From Flavobacterium keumense (GTDB lineage Bacteria; Bacteroidota; Bacteroidia; Flavobacteriales; Flavobacteriaceae), in NCBI RefSeq assembly GCF_029866485.1, contig NZ_CP092332.1:372001-436000 (forward strand): a DNA stretch of 64,000 nucleotides, given 5' to 3'. The translations under genes were made by a program, and so were the position numbers. The notes beneath the pieces are model-generated. The model saw nothing but the letters and a program-made list of their open reading frames with translations, was not told where the DNA came from and did no database searches. Below are positions 51,696 to 61,692 of the stretch, piece after piece; the stretch's first letter is position 1, and every line of letters begins with the position of its first letter.

Positions 51696-53039
51696 ATGAA
51701 CTGGGAACAACTTTTATCATTAAGAAGACAAGGCGACAAAGGCAAAAGATTGCGTGTAGAACAAGACGACACTCGCTTAGGATTTGAAGTAGATTACGAC
51801 CGTATCATCTTTTCGGCTGCATTTAGAAGTTTGCAAGATAAAACCCAAGTCATTCCACTTTCTAAAACCGATTTTGTTCACACCCGCTTGACACATAGTT
51901 TAGAAGTATCTGTAGTGGGGCGTTCATTAGGTCGATTGGTTGGAAAAAAAATACTAGAAAAATACCCACATTTAAAAGAAGTTCACGGCTACCACATGAA
52001 TGATTTTGGGGCAATTGTTGCCGCTGCTTCATTGGCACACGATATCGGAAATCCGCCTTTTGGCCATTCGGGCGAAAAAGCTATTGGCGAATATTTCTCT
52101 ATTGGGAAAGGTCAACAATACAAAGACCAACTCACTCCAAAACAATGGCAAGATTTAATCGATTTTGAAGGCAATGCTAACGGATTCTCAGTACTAACAG
52201 CCAACCGACCTGGAATAGAAGGAGGTTTACGAATTTCATTTGCAACCCTAGGTGCTTTTATGAAATACCCCAAAGAAAGTTTGCCTAAAAAGCCAACCAA
52301 AAATATTGCGGACAAAAAATACGGCTTCTTTCAAAGTGATAAAAATTTCTTCGAAGAAGTCGCAGCAGACATGGGGTTAATCCCTAATAAATCAGGAAAA
52401 GACATTGGATTTGAAAGACATCCTTTGGCGTATCTTGTGGAAGCGGCTGACGATATTTGTTACACCATTATTGATTTTGAAGACGGTATCAATTTAGGTT
52501 TAGTTCAGGAAGAATATGCCTTAGAATATTTAATCAAATTGGTTAAAGATTCAATTGACAGCGCTAAATACAGTACTTTAAATACAAAAGAAGACCGAAT
52601 CAGTTATTTGAGAGCATTAGCCATCGGAAGTTTAATTAACGATGCCGTTCGCGTTTTTATTGAAAATGAAGAAGCCATTTTAGCTGGAAAATTCCCGTAT
52701 GCTTTGATGGATAAAAGCAAGTACAAAGCACAAATGGACGACATTATCAAATTGAGTGTGAAAAATATTTATCAAAGTCGTGAAGTCATCGAAAAAGAAA
52801 TTGTAGGTTACCAAATTATCCAAACCTTATTGGATAAATTCATTTCGGCAATGAACAATAAATTCAACGGAACAGCTTCAAATTACGACCAATTGATTTT
52901 AAAAATGCTACCCGAAAAACACAATTTAGAAAAAGAAAATCTATACGACCGATTGTTGCACATTTGCCATTACGTTTCGATGCTCACTGATGGGAATGCG
53001 TTGGAATTATTTGAAACTATAAACGGTACTAAGAAATAA
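51696..53039 (+). CDS. dgt: dGTPase / dNTP triphosphohydrolase
   Basis: HD-domain enzyme cleaving dGTP (or other dNTPs) to nucleoside and triphosphate, 447 residues. Metal-binding motifs: RLTHSLEVS (His, about 67-75), AHDIGNPPFGHSGE (the HD pair, about 112-125) and VEAADDICY. It may balance dNTP pools with the reductase and dCMP deaminase encoded earlier. No terminator was seen after it; repeat-rich DNA follows. Confidence 0.95.
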   Translation: MNWEQLLSLRRQGDKGKRLRVEQDDTRLGFEVDYDRIIFSAAFRSLQDKTQVIPLSKTDFVHTRLTHSLEVSVVGRSLGRLVGKKILEKYPHLKEVHGYHMNDFGAIVAAASLAHDIGNPPFGHSGEKAIGEYFSIGKGQQYKDQLTPKQWQDLIDFEGNANGFSVLTANRPGIEGGLRISFATLGAFMKYPKESLPKKPTKNIADKKYGFFQSDKNFFEEVAADMGLIPNKSGKDIGFERHPLAYLVEAADDICYTIIDFEDGINLGLVQEEYALEYLIKLVKDSIDSAKYSTLNTKEDRISYLRALAIGSLINDAVRVFIENEEAILAGKFPYALMDKSKYKAQMDDIIKLSVKNIYQSREVIEKEIVGYQIIQTLLDKFISAMNNKFNGTASNYDQLILKMLPEKHNLEKENLYDRLLHICHYVSMLTDGNALELFETINGTKK

Positions 53040-53063
53040 TTTTACCACAAGAACAAATTCATT

Positions 53064-53091
53064 AAACACAGATTTCACAAATTTCACAAAT
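53064..53091. repeat. Dispersed repeat AAACACAGATTTCACAAATT, copy
   Basis: Matches the shorter copy at 45960-45982. A related stretch CCGCAGATTCGCAGATTTTT (53129-53148) follows in the same gap. Confidence 0.55.
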
Positions 53092-53236
53092 CATTGTGAT
53101 GAGAAATGACGTAGTAATCTATTTTACACCGCAGATTCGCAGATTTTTTTTTAAGTTTTACCACGAAGTAGCTAAGATTATAAAAATCAAAGCTAATTTG
53201 TATTGATTAGCATCCGTTCCGATTTCTTAAAAATTT

Positions 53237-53280
53237 ACTTTGCGAACTTTGTGCCTTCTTTGCGCACTTTGTGGTTAAAT
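53237..53280. repeat. Dispersed intergenic repeat, copy B
   Basis: ACTTTGCGAACTTTG, TGCCTTCTTTGCGCACTTTG and TGGTTAAAT in order. It is the inverted partner of copy A (45429-45470). It lies between the convergent dgt and tyrS and contains no ORF. Confidence 0.7.
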
Positions 53281-53295
53281 AACCGAATTAATGAA

Positions 53296-54591
53296 TTACT
53301 TCACCCTTACAATAAAATAGTTCTTCTTACCACTTTGCAAAAGCACAAACTGGTTATTAATCAAATCGTTAGTTGAAAGTTGGTATGCTTCGGTTATTTT
53401 TTCTTTGTTTACCGAAATAGAATTGGCAGTTAAAGCTCTTCTCGCCTCTCCATTGGATTTAAAAAAACCTGTTTTTTCATTTAAAACCGTCACAATATCC
53501 AATCCGTTTTCGATTTCGCTTTTAGCAATTTCAGCCTGAGGTACTCCGTCAAAAACTTCTAAGAAAGTGGCTTCGTCCAATTGCTTCAAATCGGTTGCCG
53601 AAGCGTTTCCGAAAAGAATATTCGACGCTTGAATTGCTTTGTCTAACTCCTCTTTTGAATGTACAAAAGTAGTTACCTCTTCGGCTAGTTTTCTTTGCAA
53701 GACTCTCAAATGAGGCGCTACTTGATGCTCTGCAATTAAGGATTCGATAGTTGCTTTATCTAAAAAGGTGAAAATTTTAATGTATTTTTCAGCATCCACA
53801 TCGGTCGTATTCAACCAAAATTGGTAAAATTTATACACCGAAGTTTTATCCGCTGTCAACCACACATTCCCACCTTCCGATTTTCCAAATTTAGATCCGT
53901 CTGCTTTTGTAATCAAAGGACAAGTCATGGCATACGCTTTGGCACCTTCGGCATTCATACGACGTACTAATTCGGTTCCAGTAGTAATATTACCCCATTG
54001 ATCAGAACCTCCCATTTGCAGTAAACAGTTGTATTCTTTATGTAAATGATAAAAATCGTATCCTTGAATCAATTGGTACGTAAACTCAGTAAATGACATT
54101 CCTTCCCCTTCGCCAGACAATCGTTTCTTTACCGAATCTTTTGCCATCATGTAGTTCACGGTAATACGTTTACCCACATCACGGGCAAAATTGATGAACG
54201 ACAAATCCTTCATCCAATCGTAATTATTTACTAAAACAGGCGCGTTTACATCCTTCGAATTAAAATCCAAGAAACGAGAAAGTACCGCTTTGATGCCTTC
54301 TACATTGTGTGCCAAAGTAACTTCGTCCAACAAATTTCTCTCATCTGATTTCCCTGATGGGTCTCCAATCATTCCTGTTGCACCTCCTACTAAAGCAATC
54401 GGTTTATGTCCAAAATTTTTCAAATGAACTAACAATAAAATAGGCACCAAACTTCCAATATGCAACGAATCAGATGTTGGATCAAATCCAATATAGGTCG
54501 TTGTCATTTCTTTCAATAGTTGTTCTTCGGTTCCCGGCATGATATCATGAACCAACCCACGCCATTGTAATTCTTCTACTAAATTTTTCAT
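53296..54591 (-). CDS. tyrS: Tyrosyl-tRNA synthetase
   Basis: Charges tRNA-Tyr, 431 residues from the chosen start ([12 protein letters not shown], 54591). The HIGH-like motif is LHIGS in [13 protein letters not shown] and the KMSKS-like motif KFGKS. The C-terminal S4-like domain (about 360-431) contains [14 protein letters not shown]. The -7 element at 54617-54610 lies inside the longer 54633 ORF and fixes the start. Confidence 0.97.
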   Translation of the reverse strand: MKNLVEELQWRGLVHDIMPGTEEQLLKEMTTTYIGFDPTSDSLHIGSLVPILLLVHLKNFGHKPIALVGGATGMIGDPSGKSDERNLLDEVTLAHNVEGIKAVLSRFLDFNSKDVNAPVLVNNYDWMKDLSFINFARDVGKRITVNYMMAKDSVKKRLSGEGEGMSFTEFTYQLIQGYDFYHLHKEYNCLLQMGGSDQWGNITTGTELVRRMNAEGAKAYAMTCPLITKADGSKFGKSEGGNVWLTADKTSVYKFYQFWLNTTDVDAEKYIKIFTFLDKATIESLIAEHQVAPHLRVLQRKLAEEVTTFVHSKEELDKAIQASNILFGNASATDLKQLDEATFLEVFDGVPQAEIAKSEIENGLDIVTVLNEKTGFFKSNGEARRALTANSISVNKEKITEAYQLSTNDLINNQFVLLQSGKKNYFIVRVK

Positions 54592-54609
54592 TTTTATAAT
54601 CAATTTGCG

Positions 54610-54640
54610 CAAAGATAGGAATTTCAATGGCAAAATTCAA
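54610..54640 (-). promoter_or_regulatory. tyrS promoter
   Basis: Minus-strand TATCTTTG (54617-54610), 20-base spacer, TTG (54640-54638). Excludes the upstream ATG at 54633. Confidence 0.65.
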
Positions 54641-54751
54641 TGGCAATGTCAAACTCAAAAATGAATGATTAAATAGATTGCTTCGTCATTCCTCCTCGCA
54701 ATAACAAAAAAAATTGCTCCCTTATGGATTAGTGGCAATAGCAAAAAAAAG

Positions 54752-54759
54752 TATCTTTA
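54752..54759 (+). promoter_or_regulatory. SDR gene promoter (-7 element)
   Basis: TATCTTTA, seven of eight matches, four bases before the ATG at 54764. The mRNA may be leaderless. Confidence 0.4.
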
Positions 54760-54763
54760 CCAC

Positions 54764-55753
54764 ATGATTTTAGTTACAGGTGGAACTGGTTTAGTGGGTG
54801 CACATCTCTTACTCCATTTAGTGGAGCAAGGAGAAAATGTGCGCGCTATGTATCGAACAACAAATTCGGTTGATAAAACCAAAGATTTATTTTCGCTCTA
54901 CAACAAATCTCATTTATTCGAAAAAATCGAGTGGGTCCAAGGAGATATTCTTGACATCCCGACTTTGGAAATAGCCTTTCAAAATATTGAATCCGTTTAT
55001 CATTGTGCTGCGATGATTTCTTTTGACCCAAAAGACGAAGATATCATTCGGAAAACTAATATTGAAGGAACGGCTAACATCGTGAATTTTTGCTTGGCAT
55101 ACAGAATCAAAAAAATGCTATTTGTGAGTTCGATTGCTGCTTTAGGAGATCCAACGCACACCAAAACTACAATTTCAGAAACCACCGAATGGAATCCAGA
55201 AAAACCCCATAGCGATTATGCCATCTCAAAATATGGTGCCGAAATGGAGGTTTGGCGTGGGCAACAAGAAGGTTTAGATGTTGTCATTGTTAATCCGGGA
55301 ATTATTTTAGGTCCAGGATTCCCTGAGCAAGGAAGTGGGAAACTGTTTTCGGCTGTTGCCAAAGGATTGTCTTTTTACACACTAGGAACAACAGGATTTA
55401 TTGCAGTTACTGATGTGGTCGAAGCAAGTGTCCAGTTGATGAATAGCGACGTCAAAAACGAACGATTTACATTGATTGAAAACAATTATTCGTTTCAAGA
55501 AATTCTAAACTGTATTGCTGATTGCATGCAGATGAAACGTCCTCAATGGCATGCTACTCCATTTATAATGAATCTATTTTGGAGAATGGATTGGATTTTA
55601 ACTACTCTTTTCTTTCAAAAAAGAAAACTGTCTCGAGCTAGTGCCAAAGCCTCGTATTCGAAAAGTAACTATGATAATTCTAAAATAAAAAAGGTTTTGA
55701 ATACTGATTTTAAACCAGTTAAAGAATACTGCAATCAAATACTAAAAATATAA
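54764..55753 (+). CDS. NAD(P)-dependent epimerase/dehydratase, extended SDR
   Basis: A 329-residue Rossmann enzyme. The dinucleotide loop is TGGTGLVGAHL (5-15), the active-site serine region is FVSSIAALGD and the Tyr-x-x-x-Lys is YAISKYGAE. The C-terminal third (about 230-329) has a hydrophobic stretch FIMNLFWRMDWILTTLFF, hinting at membrane association. Related enzymes act on sterols, flavonoids or nucleotide sugars; the substrate is unknown. The SRPBCC gene follows after four bases. Confidence 0.88.
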   Translation: MILVTGGTGLVGAHLLLHLVEQGENVRAMYRTTNSVDKTKDLFSLYNKSHLFEKIEWVQGDILDIPTLEIAFQNIESVYHCAAMISFDPKDEDIIRKTNIEGTANIVNFCLAYRIKKMLFVSSIAALGDPTHTKTTISETTEWNPEKPHSDYAISKYGAEMEVWRGQQEGLDVVIVNPGIILGPGFPEQGSGKLFSAVAKGLSFYTLGTTGFIAVTDVVEASVQLMNSDVKNERFTLIENNYSFQEILNCIADCMQMKRPQWHATPFIMNLFWRMDWILTTLFFQKRKLSRASAKASYSKSNYDNSKIKKVLNTDFKPVKEYCNQILKI

Positions 55754-55757
55754 TTTT

Positions 55758-56174
55758 ATGTCACAATTAACTGTACAAGCCACTATAACTGCGCCAGTTG
55801 CAACAGTTTGGGAATGCTGGACAAAACCAGAACATGTTACAAAGTGGAATTTTGCTAGCCCTGATTGGCATTGCCCAAAATCAACATGTGTATTAGAAGT
55901 AAATGGAGAATTTCATCATATTATGGCTGCTAAAGACGGCTCATTTGAATTCGATTTTTGGGGCAGATTCACTCAAATTGAAATAGAAAAACAACTCCAA
56001 ATCGAGTTAGGCGATTCTCGAAAAGTAACGGTTCTTTTTGAAGCTAAAACCGATCAAACCACATTGATTACAGAACATTTTGAACCAGAAAATCAAAATC
56101 CGTTAGATCTCCAAGAAGCAGGTTGGCAGGCAATATTGAATAATTTTAAGCAATATGTCGAAACTCAATTATAG
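55758..56174 (+). CDS. SRPBCC (AHSA1-like) domain protein
   Basis: A 138-residue START-like domain protein. ITAPVATVWECWTKPEHVTKWNFASPDWHCP (in outline, residues 10-40) and EHFEPENQNPLDLQEAGWQAILNNF are typical of the activator-of-Hsp90-ATPase/polyketide-cyclase group, which binds hydrophobic ligands. It follows the SDR gene by four bases, so the two may act on one lipid-like substrate, which is inference. Confidence 0.88.
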   Translation: MSQLTVQATITAPVATVWECWTKPEHVTKWNFASPDWHCPKSTCVLEVNGEFHHIMAAKDGSFEFDFWGRFTQIEIEKQLQIELGDSRKVTVLFEAKTDQTTLITEHFEPENQNPLDLQEAGWQAILNNFKQYVETQL

Positions 56175-56249
56175 ATTTTGCCTCAAATCCAATACGAATT
56201 AAGCAATAAAAATCGCTTTCCTTCAACAAATTAGATACAATAAGACATG

Positions 56250-56280
56250 AAAAAAGCCTCTCAATTTTTTGAGAGGCTTT
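56250..56280 (-). terminator. Terminator after tRNA-Gln
   Basis: AAAGCCTCTCAA/TTGAGAGGCTTT hairpin with a T-run on the minus strand, three bases after the tRNA 3' end. Confidence 0.88.
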
Positions 56281-56283
56281 ATG

Positions 56284-56354
56284 TTGGTCTACTAGGACTC
56301 GAACCTAGAAAGACGGCACCAAAAACCGTAGTGTTACCATTACACCATAGACCA
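56284..56354 (-). tRNA. tRNA-Gln (UUG)
   Basis: On the minus strand the acceptor arms TGGTCTA and TAGACCA pair perfectly, with discriminator A. The anticodon arm is ACGGT-TTTTGGT-GCCGT, so positions 34-36 read TTG. The T-arm is CTAGG-TTCGAGT-CCTAG. CCA is not encoded. A terminator hairpin follows at once. Confidence 0.95.
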
Positions 56355-56580
56355 TCAGTGCTGTTAAGCGAGTGCAAATTTAATACAAATTTTATTTTGC
56401 GCAAACTTTTAAATTATTTTTATCAAAAAAGTTTTAGGTTTAGGTCATATCTATCGGGAACCTATTAAAAACCAATTCATTACTACTCTATTATCAATAA
56501 TAGAATTTTTTGTTAATGCTCCCTTGATTCCACAAAAAAATAGTTTCTTTGCATGATAAATAAAAAACCCTGTTTTAAAG
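56355..56580. other. Intergenic region between tRNA-Gln and the DUF2723 gene
   Basis: A+T-rich, without a supported ORF. TTG (56524-56526) and TTTCTTTG (56544-56551, seven of eight -7 matches, 17-base spacer) form a candidate promoter for the DUF2723 gene. Confidence 0.4.
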
Positions 56581-59500
56581 ATGAATAAGGCCGATTTCAA
56601 TTTTAATAAATGGAATACTATTTTAGGTTGGTTTGCGTTTGCGATAGCATTAATAACCTACACCCTTACCGTTGAACCAACGATGAGTTTCTGGGATTGT
56701 GGAGAATATATTGCTACTGCCGCAAAATTAGAAGTAGGCCACCCACCTGGAGCACCTTTATTTCAAATGATTGGGGCATTCTTTGCCATGTTTGCTATTG
56801 ACAAAGAACATATTGCCTTGATGGTTAATATGACCTCGGTCGTTTCGAGTGCATTTACCATTCTATTCTTATTTTGGTCTTCTAGTATGATTTTGAAAAA
56901 AATCATCGGCTCGTATAATGAAATCAACAAAGACAACTCAATTGTTATTCTTGGAAGTTCATTCGTAGGTGCTTTAGCTTATACTTTTTCAGATAGTTTT
57001 TGGTTCAATGCTGTGGAGGCCGAAGTATATGCTATGGCTTCTTTGCTAATTGCCTTGCTGCTTTGGTTAGGCTTGCGTTGGGAACAAGAAATGAATACCC
57101 CAAGAGGAGACAGATGGTTATTAATTATTTCGCTGGTGATTGGACTTTCTTTTGGAGTTCACTTTATGGCTTTATTGACCATACCTGCGATTGGATTTTT
57201 ATATTTTTTCAAAAATTACAAAACGGTTACCGTTAAAAATTTCATTATAGCTAACATTGTAGTTGTTTCTATATTGTTGTTTATCTTTAAAATGCTATTG
57301 CCTTTAACCATGGCGTTTTTTGGTAAAACAGAGATTTTCATGGTCAACGAAATGGGACTGCCTTTCAACTCAGGAACCATTTTCGTAACCCTTTTATTAA
57401 TTGCGTTTTTCTATTTTGGATTGCGTTATACCAAACAGAAAGGATTAGTTTTTTATAACACAATTATACTTTGTACATTGTTCATTTTAATAGGATTCTC
57501 TACTTGGATGATGTTGCCTATTCGTGCCAATGCTAATACTGTAATTAACGAAAATAAACCATCGGATGCTGCCGAAGTTCTTGCTTATTATAATAGAGAA
57601 CAATATGGTGTAAATCCGCTTTTCTATGGTCCACAATATACAGAAACATTTAGCGGATTAGATAAAGAAAGACCTTATTTAGACAAAGCGCCTAACTATG
57701 AGCGAAACTATACCACTGGCAAATACGATATCACAAATAATTTTAAAAATGCTGAACAAAATAGCGATGATAATCAAAAAACTATTTTGCCTCGATTGTG
57801 GAGCACTGAGCATATTGAAAACTATATCAACTTTACCCATCCACCAGAATTCAAAATTAATTACGACTACCCTTTTGAAGAAGATTTAGCCAAATATGGA
57901 ATCGATGCTAATAAACTAACCGAAGAAGAATACAATAAGGCGATTGCACAACTCAAAGGGGAGATTGAGAAAGTGGTTACTGAATTCAGACAAGCCTATG
58001 CGCAAAAACAAATTGACAATGATGGGTATGTAGCTTTCTTACGAAATTACGGCGACTATTTAATCATTGAAAAACCAACTACAGCAGACAATTTTAGCTT
58101 CATGTTTGAATACCAATTTGGGTACATGTACTGGAGGTATTTGATGTGGAATTTTGTAGGTCGTCAAAATGACATTCAAGGACGATACGACAATTTAAAC
58201 GGAAACTGGATTAGTGGCATTCCGTTTATGGATAGTTTACACTTGGGTTCTCAAGACAATTTACCTTCAGATGTTTTAAATAACAAAGGTCGCAATGTAT
58301 ATTTCTTCTTACCTTTTATTTTAGGATTGATTGGTTTAATGTACCACGCAAGCAAAGATCGAAAAAGTTTTTATGTATTGCTTTCTTTATTTCTATTTAC
58401 AGGAATTGCCTTAAAAATTTACTTGAACGAAAGACCTTTTGAGCCTCGTGAACGAGATTATGCACTAGTTGGATCTTTCTATGTATTTGCAATTTGGATT
58501 GGATTTGGTGTATATTCTCTCTATGAAAGTGCTAGAAACTACTTAACCCCAAGAGTTGCAGGACCTGTTTTTATTATAGGAAGTTTGCTAGCAGCTCCAG
58601 TACTTATGGCTGCGCAAAACTGGGATGACCATGATCGTTCAGACCGATACACTGCAGTAGCTATGGCTAAAGCGTATCTAAATTCATGCGATAAAAACGC
58701 TATTTTATTTACTATTGGAGATAATGACACCTTCCCTCTCTGGTATGCTCAAGAAATAGAAAAATACCGTACCGATGTAAAAATTGTCAACACAAGTCTT
58801 TTTATGACCGATTGGTATATTGACCAAATGAAAATGAAAAGCTATGAGTCTAATCCTCTTCCTATTTCATTCAATCATAATGAATATGTGGGTGACAAAT
58901 TGGATTATGTAGCACATATCCCAAAAATTGAGACTAGATGGGATGTGAAAGACTTTATTGCCTTTATCAAAAATCCAAAATCAACAGTAGAGATGCAAAA
59001 TGGACAAATCATTCATTTTTATCCAACAAATAAAATCAGAATTCCTATTGACAAAAACACCATTATTAAGAATAAAGTGGTGAGTCCACAGTATAACGAT
59101 TCTATTGTTTCGGCTATTGACATCGACATCAAGGGAAGTGCTATTTACAAAAACCGACTAATGATGTTGGATCTTGTTGCTAATAATAATTGGAAAAGAC
59201 CCATCTATTTTAGCGGAGGTGCTTTTGATAGTGACGACTACCTTTGGATGAAAGAATACCTTCAATTGGAAGGAATGGTTTATAAACTAGTTCCTGTTAG
59301 AACACCTTTAGACAAAGATGCTAGCCAAATTGATATGGGACAAATTGACTCCGAAATTATGTACAACAAAGTAATGCAATGGGATTGGGGTAACAGTGAA
59401 AGTAATACAATATACCACGACCCTGAAACCCGAAGAAATAGTATTACTTACCGCATGAATTTATCTCGACTAATGGAGCAACTCATCAAGGATGGTAAAA

Positions 59501-59862
59501 AAGACAAGGCAAAAAAAGTGATTGATCTTGCTATGACTAAAATGCCAGTTGATAAATTTGATTATTATTCTTTAGTTGATCCCTTTGCCAAAGGATATTA
59601 CGAAGTGGGTGAAAAAACTAAGGCAAGACAACTACTTGTGCAATTAAGTAAAAAATACACCGAAAATCTTGATTATTACGGCCAATTATCTGCTTCTGAG
59701 CAAATAGATATTGCTTCAGAAATAATCACTGATATTGAACGCTACAGAGGGTTACTTGATATTATGAAGGAAAGTGGCGACACCGTATTTTATAATCAAT
59801 CCAAAAAAACATTCAACACTTATATTAGTGTCTTTGAACGTTTTGGACGAAAAAAAGAATAA
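56581..59862 (+). CDS. DUF2723 membrane protein, putative O-mannosyltransferase-like
   Basis: A 1093-residue membrane protein, DUF2723 family. The N-terminal third has about ten helices with the signature TVEPTMSFWDCGEYIATAAKLEVGHPPGAPLF (in outline, about 28-61); acidic Asp-Cys-Gly-Glu in the first loop is the expected catalytic region of GT-C enzymes. The family is related to TMEM260, an O-mannosyltransferase. The C-terminal third is soluble and partly TPR-like (from about 960). A polyprenol-phosphate mannose synthase-like gene is nearby. Confidence 0.85.
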   Translation: MNKADFNFNKWNTILGWFAFAIALITYTLTVEPTMSFWDCGEYIATAAKLEVGHPPGAPLFQMIGAFFAMFAIDKEHIALMVNMTSVVSSAFTILFLFWSSSMILKKIIGSYNEINKDNSIVILGSSFVGALAYTFSDSFWFNAVEAEVYAMASLLIALLLWLGLRWEQEMNTPRGDRWLLIISLVIGLSFGVHFMALLTIPAIGFLYFFKNYKTVTVKNFIIANIVVVSILLFIFKMLLPLTMAFFGKTEIFMVNEMGLPFNSGTIFVTLLLIAFFYFGLRYTKQKGLVFYNTIILCTLFILIGFSTWMMLPIRANANTVINENKPSDAAEVLAYYNREQYGVNPLFYGPQYTETFSGLDKERPYLDKAPNYERNYTTGKYDITNNFKNAEQNSDDNQKTILPRLWSTEHIENYINFTHPPEFKINYDYPFEEDLAKYGIDANKLTEEEYNKAIAQLKGEIEKVVTEFRQAYAQKQIDNDGYVAFLRNYGDYLIIEKPTTADNFSFMFEYQFGYMYWRYLMWNFVGRQNDIQGRYDNLNGNWISGIPFMDSLHLGSQDNLPSDVLNNKGRNVYFFLPFILGLIGLMYHASKDRKSFYVLLSLFLFTGIALKIYLNERPFEPRERDYALVGSFYVFAIWIGFGVYSLYESARNYLTPRVAGPVFIIGSLLAAPVLMAAQNWDDHDRSDRYTAVAMAKAYLNSCDKNAILFTIGDNDTFPLWYAQEIEKYRTDVKIVNTSLFMTDWYIDQMKMKSYESNPLPISFNHNEYVGDKLDYVAHIPKIETRWDVKDFIAFIKNPKSTVEMQNGQIIHFYPTNKIRIPIDKNTIIKNKVVSPQYNDSIVSAIDIDIKGSAIYKNRLMMLDLVANNNWKRPIYFSGGAFDSDDYLWMKEYLQLEGMVYKLVPVRTPLDKDASQIDMGQIDSEIMYNKVMQWDWGNSESNTIYHDPETRRNSITYRMNLSRLMEQLIKDGKKDKAKKVIDLAMTKMPVDKFDYYSLVDPFAKGYYEVGEKTKARQLLVQLSKKYTENLDYYGQLSASEQIDIASEIITDIERYRGLLDIMKESGDTVFYNQSKKTFNTYISVFERFGRKKE

Positions 59863-59870
59863 AAGAACTC

Positions 59871-59915
59871 AATCCAATAAAAAAGCAGCACCAAGTGCTG
59901 CTTTTTTATTGGATT
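59871..59915. terminator. Bidirectional terminator with 21-pair stem
   Basis: Perfect inverted repeat, 59871-59891 with 59895-59915, loop CAA. The stem core is GCAGCAC/GTGCTGC, with T6 and A6 on either side; it serves the DUF2723 gene and the convergent DUF4296 gene. Confidence 0.93.
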
Positions 59916-59947
59916 CGTTAGAATAAGCTTCTTTACTGTTTTTGTAA

Positions 59948-60334
59948 CTAACTTTTCATTTTTTTCTCGTTGAACTTTTTCTTTTTTGCTTCTATTTTGA
60001 TTAAAGCCTTTGCTCTATTTTTATCTTTCTCAATTCTTTTTACCACTTCTTCGTACATAATTTTATAATTCTTATAATCGGAAGCGTAGTACACATTATT
60101 CTGTGCTAATTGCAAACTATCTACCCCATATTTCTTATAAATAAACTGTTTGGGATGGATTTGATTAGAATCCAGCACTGCAGGATTTTGATACTTGATT
60201 GCTTCTAGTAAAGCTAAATCATACATAATGTTCACCATCTTTGATTTCTCAATAAGATGCTTTGGTTGTTTGACAACATCCTCTTTACACCCTAAAAAGG
60301 TCAAAATCGCTAAAAATGGCACTACCTTTTTCAT
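59948..60334 (-). CDS. DUF4296 lipoprotein
   Basis: A 128-residue lipoprotein (lipobox FLGC, Cys16) with a helical, Lys-rich body and a C-terminal basic run (KKKKFNEKKMKS). The family (DUF4296) is Bacteroidota-specific and of unknown function. The stop of pyrC is six bases before its ATG, so it is the third gene of the unit mannose synthase-pyrC-DUF4296. Confidence 0.85.
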   Translation of the reverse strand: MKKVVPFLAILTFLGCKEDVVKQPKHLIEKSKMVNIMYDLALLEAIKYQNPAVLDSNQIHPKQFIYKKYGVDSLQLAQNNVYYASDYKNYKIMYEEVVKRIEKDKNRAKALIKIEAKKKKFNEKKMKS

Positions 60335-60340
60335 CCTAAA

Positions 60341-61681
60341 TTATCTATTAAATAACAATCGTTTTCCTGCACGAATGTCTTTTACTTTAAAAGCATTATA
60401 TACTAACTGTCCATTTACAAAAGTATGCGTAATTCTTGATTTAAAAGTATAGCCTTCAAATGGTGACCAACCGCATTTAGACAAAATATTTTCTTTTTTT
60501 ACACCCCAAGGTAATCCCGCATTGACAATAACCAAATCCGCATAATAGCCTTCTTTGATGAATCCGCGTTTTTCAATTTTGAAAATTTTTGCTGGATTAT
60601 GACACATTTTCTCTACTATCTTCTCAATGCTTATTTTACCTTGATGATATGCCTCAAACAAAGCGACCACAGCGTGTTGTACTAAGGGGCCTCCAGAAGG
60701 CGCATTCAAATACAATTGTTGTTTTTCTTCCAAAGTATGAGGCGCATGATCAGTAGCAATTACATCGATTCTATCATCTAATAGTGCCTTCCATAATGCG
60801 TCTCTATCTTCTGCCGTTTTCACGGCTGGATTCCATTTGATAAAATTCCCTTTAGTTGCATAATCTTCATTAGTAAACCATAGATGATGTACGCAAACTT
60901 CGGCTGTGATTTTTTTGTCTTCCAATGGAATTTTATTGGTAAACAAATCCATTTCTTTAGCCGTTGACAAATGAAATACATGCAAACGCGCTCCAGTCTT
61001 TTTTGCCAAAGCAATTGCTTTAGAAGACGAAAGGTAACATGCTTCTGTGCTTCGTATTAAATGATGGGCAGTAACCGGAATATCCTCACCATATTGCTCT
61101 TTGTATTGAACTAAATTATTCTTAATCGTTGTTTCATCTTCACAATGCACCGCAATCAACATAGGAGTACTTGAAAAAATACGTTCTAATGTAGCTTCGT
61201 TATCCACTAACATATTCCCGGTAGAGGAGCCTAAAAATATCTTGATACCTGCTACATTTTTGGGATTAGTTTTTAGAACTTCTTCCAAATTATCATTCGT
61301 AGCTCCCATCATAAACGAATAATTCGCAAATGATTTTCGGGAAGCAATCTCGTATTTTTCTTCTAAAATTTCTTGAGTAACGGCATTCGGAACCGTATTG
61401 GGTTGTTCTATAAAAGAAGTAATTCCTCCTGCTACAGCAGCTCTTGATTCAGATTCGATATCACCTTTGTGCGTAAGTCCTGGCTCTCTAAAATGTACTT
61501 GATCATCAATAGCCCCCGGAATTAAATAATTTCCTTCGGCATCCACAATTTTACACTCTGCTGATTTAGGACTAATTGTTTCTGCGATCTCTACAATTAA
61601 GTCATCCTCAATTAAAACATCGCCCTCAAAAATTACCCCTTCATTTACTATTTTGGCATTCTTAATTAAAACCCTATTCAT
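60341..61681 (-). CDS. pyrC: Dihydroorotase
   Basis: Pyrimidine-synthesis amidohydrolase, carbamoyl-aspartate to dihydroorotate, 446 residues, class I type. The first metal motif is DDQVHFREPG (Asp-x-His), and the later HAP-type ligands are in ATDHAPHT; the HVFHLST segment has further His. It lies 11 bases after the mannose synthase-like gene. Confidence 0.95.
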   Translation of the reverse strand: MNRVLIKNAKIVNEGVIFEGDVLIEDDLIVEIAETISPKSAECKIVDAEGNYLIPGAIDDQVHFREPGLTHKGDIESESRAAVAGGITSFIEQPNTVPNAVTQEILEEKYEIASRKSFANYSFMMGATNDNLEEVLKTNPKNVAGIKIFLGSSTGNMLVDNEATLERIFSSTPMLIAVHCEDETTIKNNLVQYKEQYGEDIPVTAHHLIRSTEACYLSSSKAIALAKKTGARLHVFHLSTAKEMDLFTNKIPLEDKKITAEVCVHHLWFTNEDYATKGNFIKWNPAVKTAEDRDALWKALLDDRIDVIATDHAPHTLEEKQQLYLNAPSGGPLVQHAVVALFEAYHQGKISIEKIVEKMCHNPAKIFKIEKRGFIKEGYYADLVIVNAGLPWGVKKENILSKCGWSPFEGYTFKSRITHTFVNGQLVYNAFKVKDIRAGKRLLFNR

Positions 61682-61692
61682 TCTACTTTCTC

